Assembly (NCBI RefSeq): GCF_001552255.1
Contig: NZ_BCQV01000027.1
Span: 1 to 63,420, forward strand
Length of the DNA: 63,420 nucleotides
Direction of reading: 5' to 3'
DNA from: Alicyclobacillus shizuokensis NBRC 103103
Lineage (GTDB): Bacteria > Bacillota > Bacilli > Alicyclobacillales > Alicyclobacillaceae
Shown: positions 62,445 through 63,420 of the stretch, one piece after another
How positions within the stretch are numbered: position 1 is the first letter of the stretch
How the letters are laid out: every line of letters begins with the position of its first letter
Notes under the pieces: model-generated
The model's database searches: none
Seen by the model: the letters and a program-made list of their open reading frames with translations, nothing else
What the model was told of the DNA's origin: nothing
Position numbers and translations under genes: made by a program

Positions 62445-62472
62445 ATTATATCGCTTGCGTTGAGAAATGCAA
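62445..62472 (-). promoter_or_regulatory. SigA promoter of ctsR-mcsA-mcsB-clpC
   Basis: TTGCAT (62472-62467), 16 bases, TATAAT (62450-62445) on the minus strand. The transcript starts inside the CtsR boxes and has a leader of about 130 bases. The rest of the 383-bp divergent region (62473-62596) shows nothing I can name. Confidence 0.8.
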
Positions 62473-62596
62473 CCCGGTGCAGAAAAAACTGTCCACCTTC
62501 CAGGGTACCCGCTCTTCAGCCGGGTCAAACGATCCGTTTTGTTTCTTCACGCCCGCCGGTGTGCCGCCATACCCGAGCCACCCAACCAAACGGTCG

Positions 62597-62625
62597 TTGA
62601 CCCTAGCCTCATTTGGCGCTACACT
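62597..62625 (+). promoter_or_regulatory. SigA promoter for the tetR gene
   Basis: TTGACC (62597-62602), 17 bases, TACACT (62620-62625). The start would be near 62632, giving a 60-base leader. Confidence 0.7.
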
Positions 62626-62691
62626 TTTCTGCAAATCGCCTGTTGATCCGATTCCATAAAGCGGGACGACGATAGAAGAAAGGTTGATTCT

Positions 62692-63300
62692 TTGGTGGCA
62701 TCCAACAAACAGAAGGAGATTGCGCTGGCAGCGGTGAAACTGTTCGAACAGAAGGGGTACCACGCAACCTCCGTGCAGGACATCGCGGATGAGGTTGGGC
62801 TGCAAAAGGGCAGTCTGTATCACTATATTCATTCCAAAGAGGACCTTTTACTGCAGATTGCGCATCAGGCCATCACCGACTTCAACCAGCGCCTGGAGCA
62901 AGTGATTTCCTCCGACATATCCGCGAAGGACAAGCTCATACAAGCCATCGAGAACCACCTGACGGTCTCGATTTCCAATCTCCAGACGACCACGGTGTTG
63001 CTGCGCGAAGCGTTTTCCCTCGGGGAACCTCAGCACCAGGTGATTCAGTCCCTGACAGACCGCTATCTCAATCTGTGGACGCAGATTTTGCTGGATGGCA
63101 AGGAGAGCGGCGAGTTTGTCGTGGGAGAGCCAAAGATTGCCGCACTCGCTCTGCTGGGAGCGTGCAACTGGGTCTACCGGTGGTATCGCCCGGAAGGATC
63201 CCTTGGCGCCAAGGAGATCACCCAGGTATTCAGTGAGTTGTTTCTGCGTGGCCTCTTGGCCGATCCGTCCGCGCTGGATGACGATGGCCGCCCGCGATAA
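62692..63300 (+). CDS. TetR/AcrR-family transcriptional regulator
   Basis: A 202-residue regulator with a typical N-terminal helix-turn-helix (ALAAVKLFEQKGYHATSVQD, then IADEVGLQKGSLYHYIHSKE). The helical ligand domain ends in GACNWVYRWYRPEGSLGAKE, which resembles regulators of fatty-acid or acyl-CoA metabolism, but the ligand cannot be assigned. The start is TTG 62692 (AAAGG 8 bases upstream) or GTG 62695. It diverges from ctsR, and its target genes are probably beyond the right edge or itself. The acidic tail DDDGRPR is unremarkable. Confidence 0.9.
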   Translation: MVASNKQKEIALAAVKLFEQKGYHATSVQDIADEVGLQKGSLYHYIHSKEDLLLQIAHQAITDFNQRLEQVISSDISAKDKLIQAIENHLTVSISNLQTTTVLLREAFSLGEPQHQVIQSLTDRYLNLWTQILLDGKESGEFVVGEPKIAALALLGACNWVYRWYRPEGSLGAKEITQVFSELFLRGLLADPSALDDDGRPR

Positions 63301-63420
63301 TCCTGTCCGGCCTCCGAGGGCAACCGGATTCGCTTAGCCCCAGGGGCTGTGCCTCCTGTGCCCAGTCCATCCCCTCAAACACAAAAAGCACCTGGGAGAG
63401 AGGCGAAGCTCTCATCCAAG

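Noticed and set aside
62446-62832. 128-codon minus-strand frame across the ctsR-tetR gap
   Set aside because: It overlaps the tetR coding start and promoter and has no Shine-Dalgarno or family signal.

Overview
The window is a continuous chromosomal block from a GC-rich, endospore-forming member of the Bacillales. An Alicyclobacillaceae-like organism fits best: base composition is near 60% GC, the gene order is Bacillus-like, and gerD, kbaA, cwlD, pdaB and sigH are present. Only gerD, pdaB and a terminal tetR lie on the plus strand. The layout corresponds to the B. subtilis region from ctsR to glmS, with several intervening genes missing.

From right to left, in the direction of transcription: a TetR regulator diverges from the CtsR-controlled ctsR-mcsA-mcsB-clpC stress operon (57.8-62.5 kb). 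Next come radA-disA-pssA and a PIN/TRAM gene, then ispF-gltX-cysS-mrnC-rlmB-rae1, sigH and rpmG-secE-nusG. The ribosomal and transcription core follows: rplKA, rplJL behind an L10 leader, an rsmC-like gene, rpoBC, rplGB-rpsL-rpsG-fusA-tuf, and the S10-spc-alpha genes from rpsJ to rplQ. After truA there is a separately promoted rplM-rpsI unit with an L13-leader-like RNA. The left part holds cwlD, an unrecognised membrane gene, mrp, gerD, kbaA, pdaB, a SpoIIM-like gene and an SGNH hydrolase. It ends with cdaA-cdaR-glmM-glmS, where glmS lies behind a glmS ribozyme. The first 184 bases look like the end of an IS21-type insertion sequence placed 24 bp after the glmS stop.

The genes cover protein synthesis, RNA polymerase, proteolysis, c-di-AMP synthesis (two different cyclases, CdaA and DisA), cell-wall precursor supply and sporulation or germination. 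Against B. subtilis, map, ispD, cysE, the ECF-transporter genes and the rRNA and sigW segment are absent from their usual places. Many starts, including those of rpoB, rpoC, secY, rplK and rpsS, are TTG codons with strong Shine-Dalgarno sequences.

I found no convincing undescribed multi-gene system. The most useful non-coding observations are the IS end, a terminator downstream of a promoter just before ispF, an inverted repeat around the radA -10 box, and several structured leaders. The unexplained coding observations are one orphan membrane gene and one SGNH hydrolase. All promoter, leader and terminator calls come from reading the sequence by eye.
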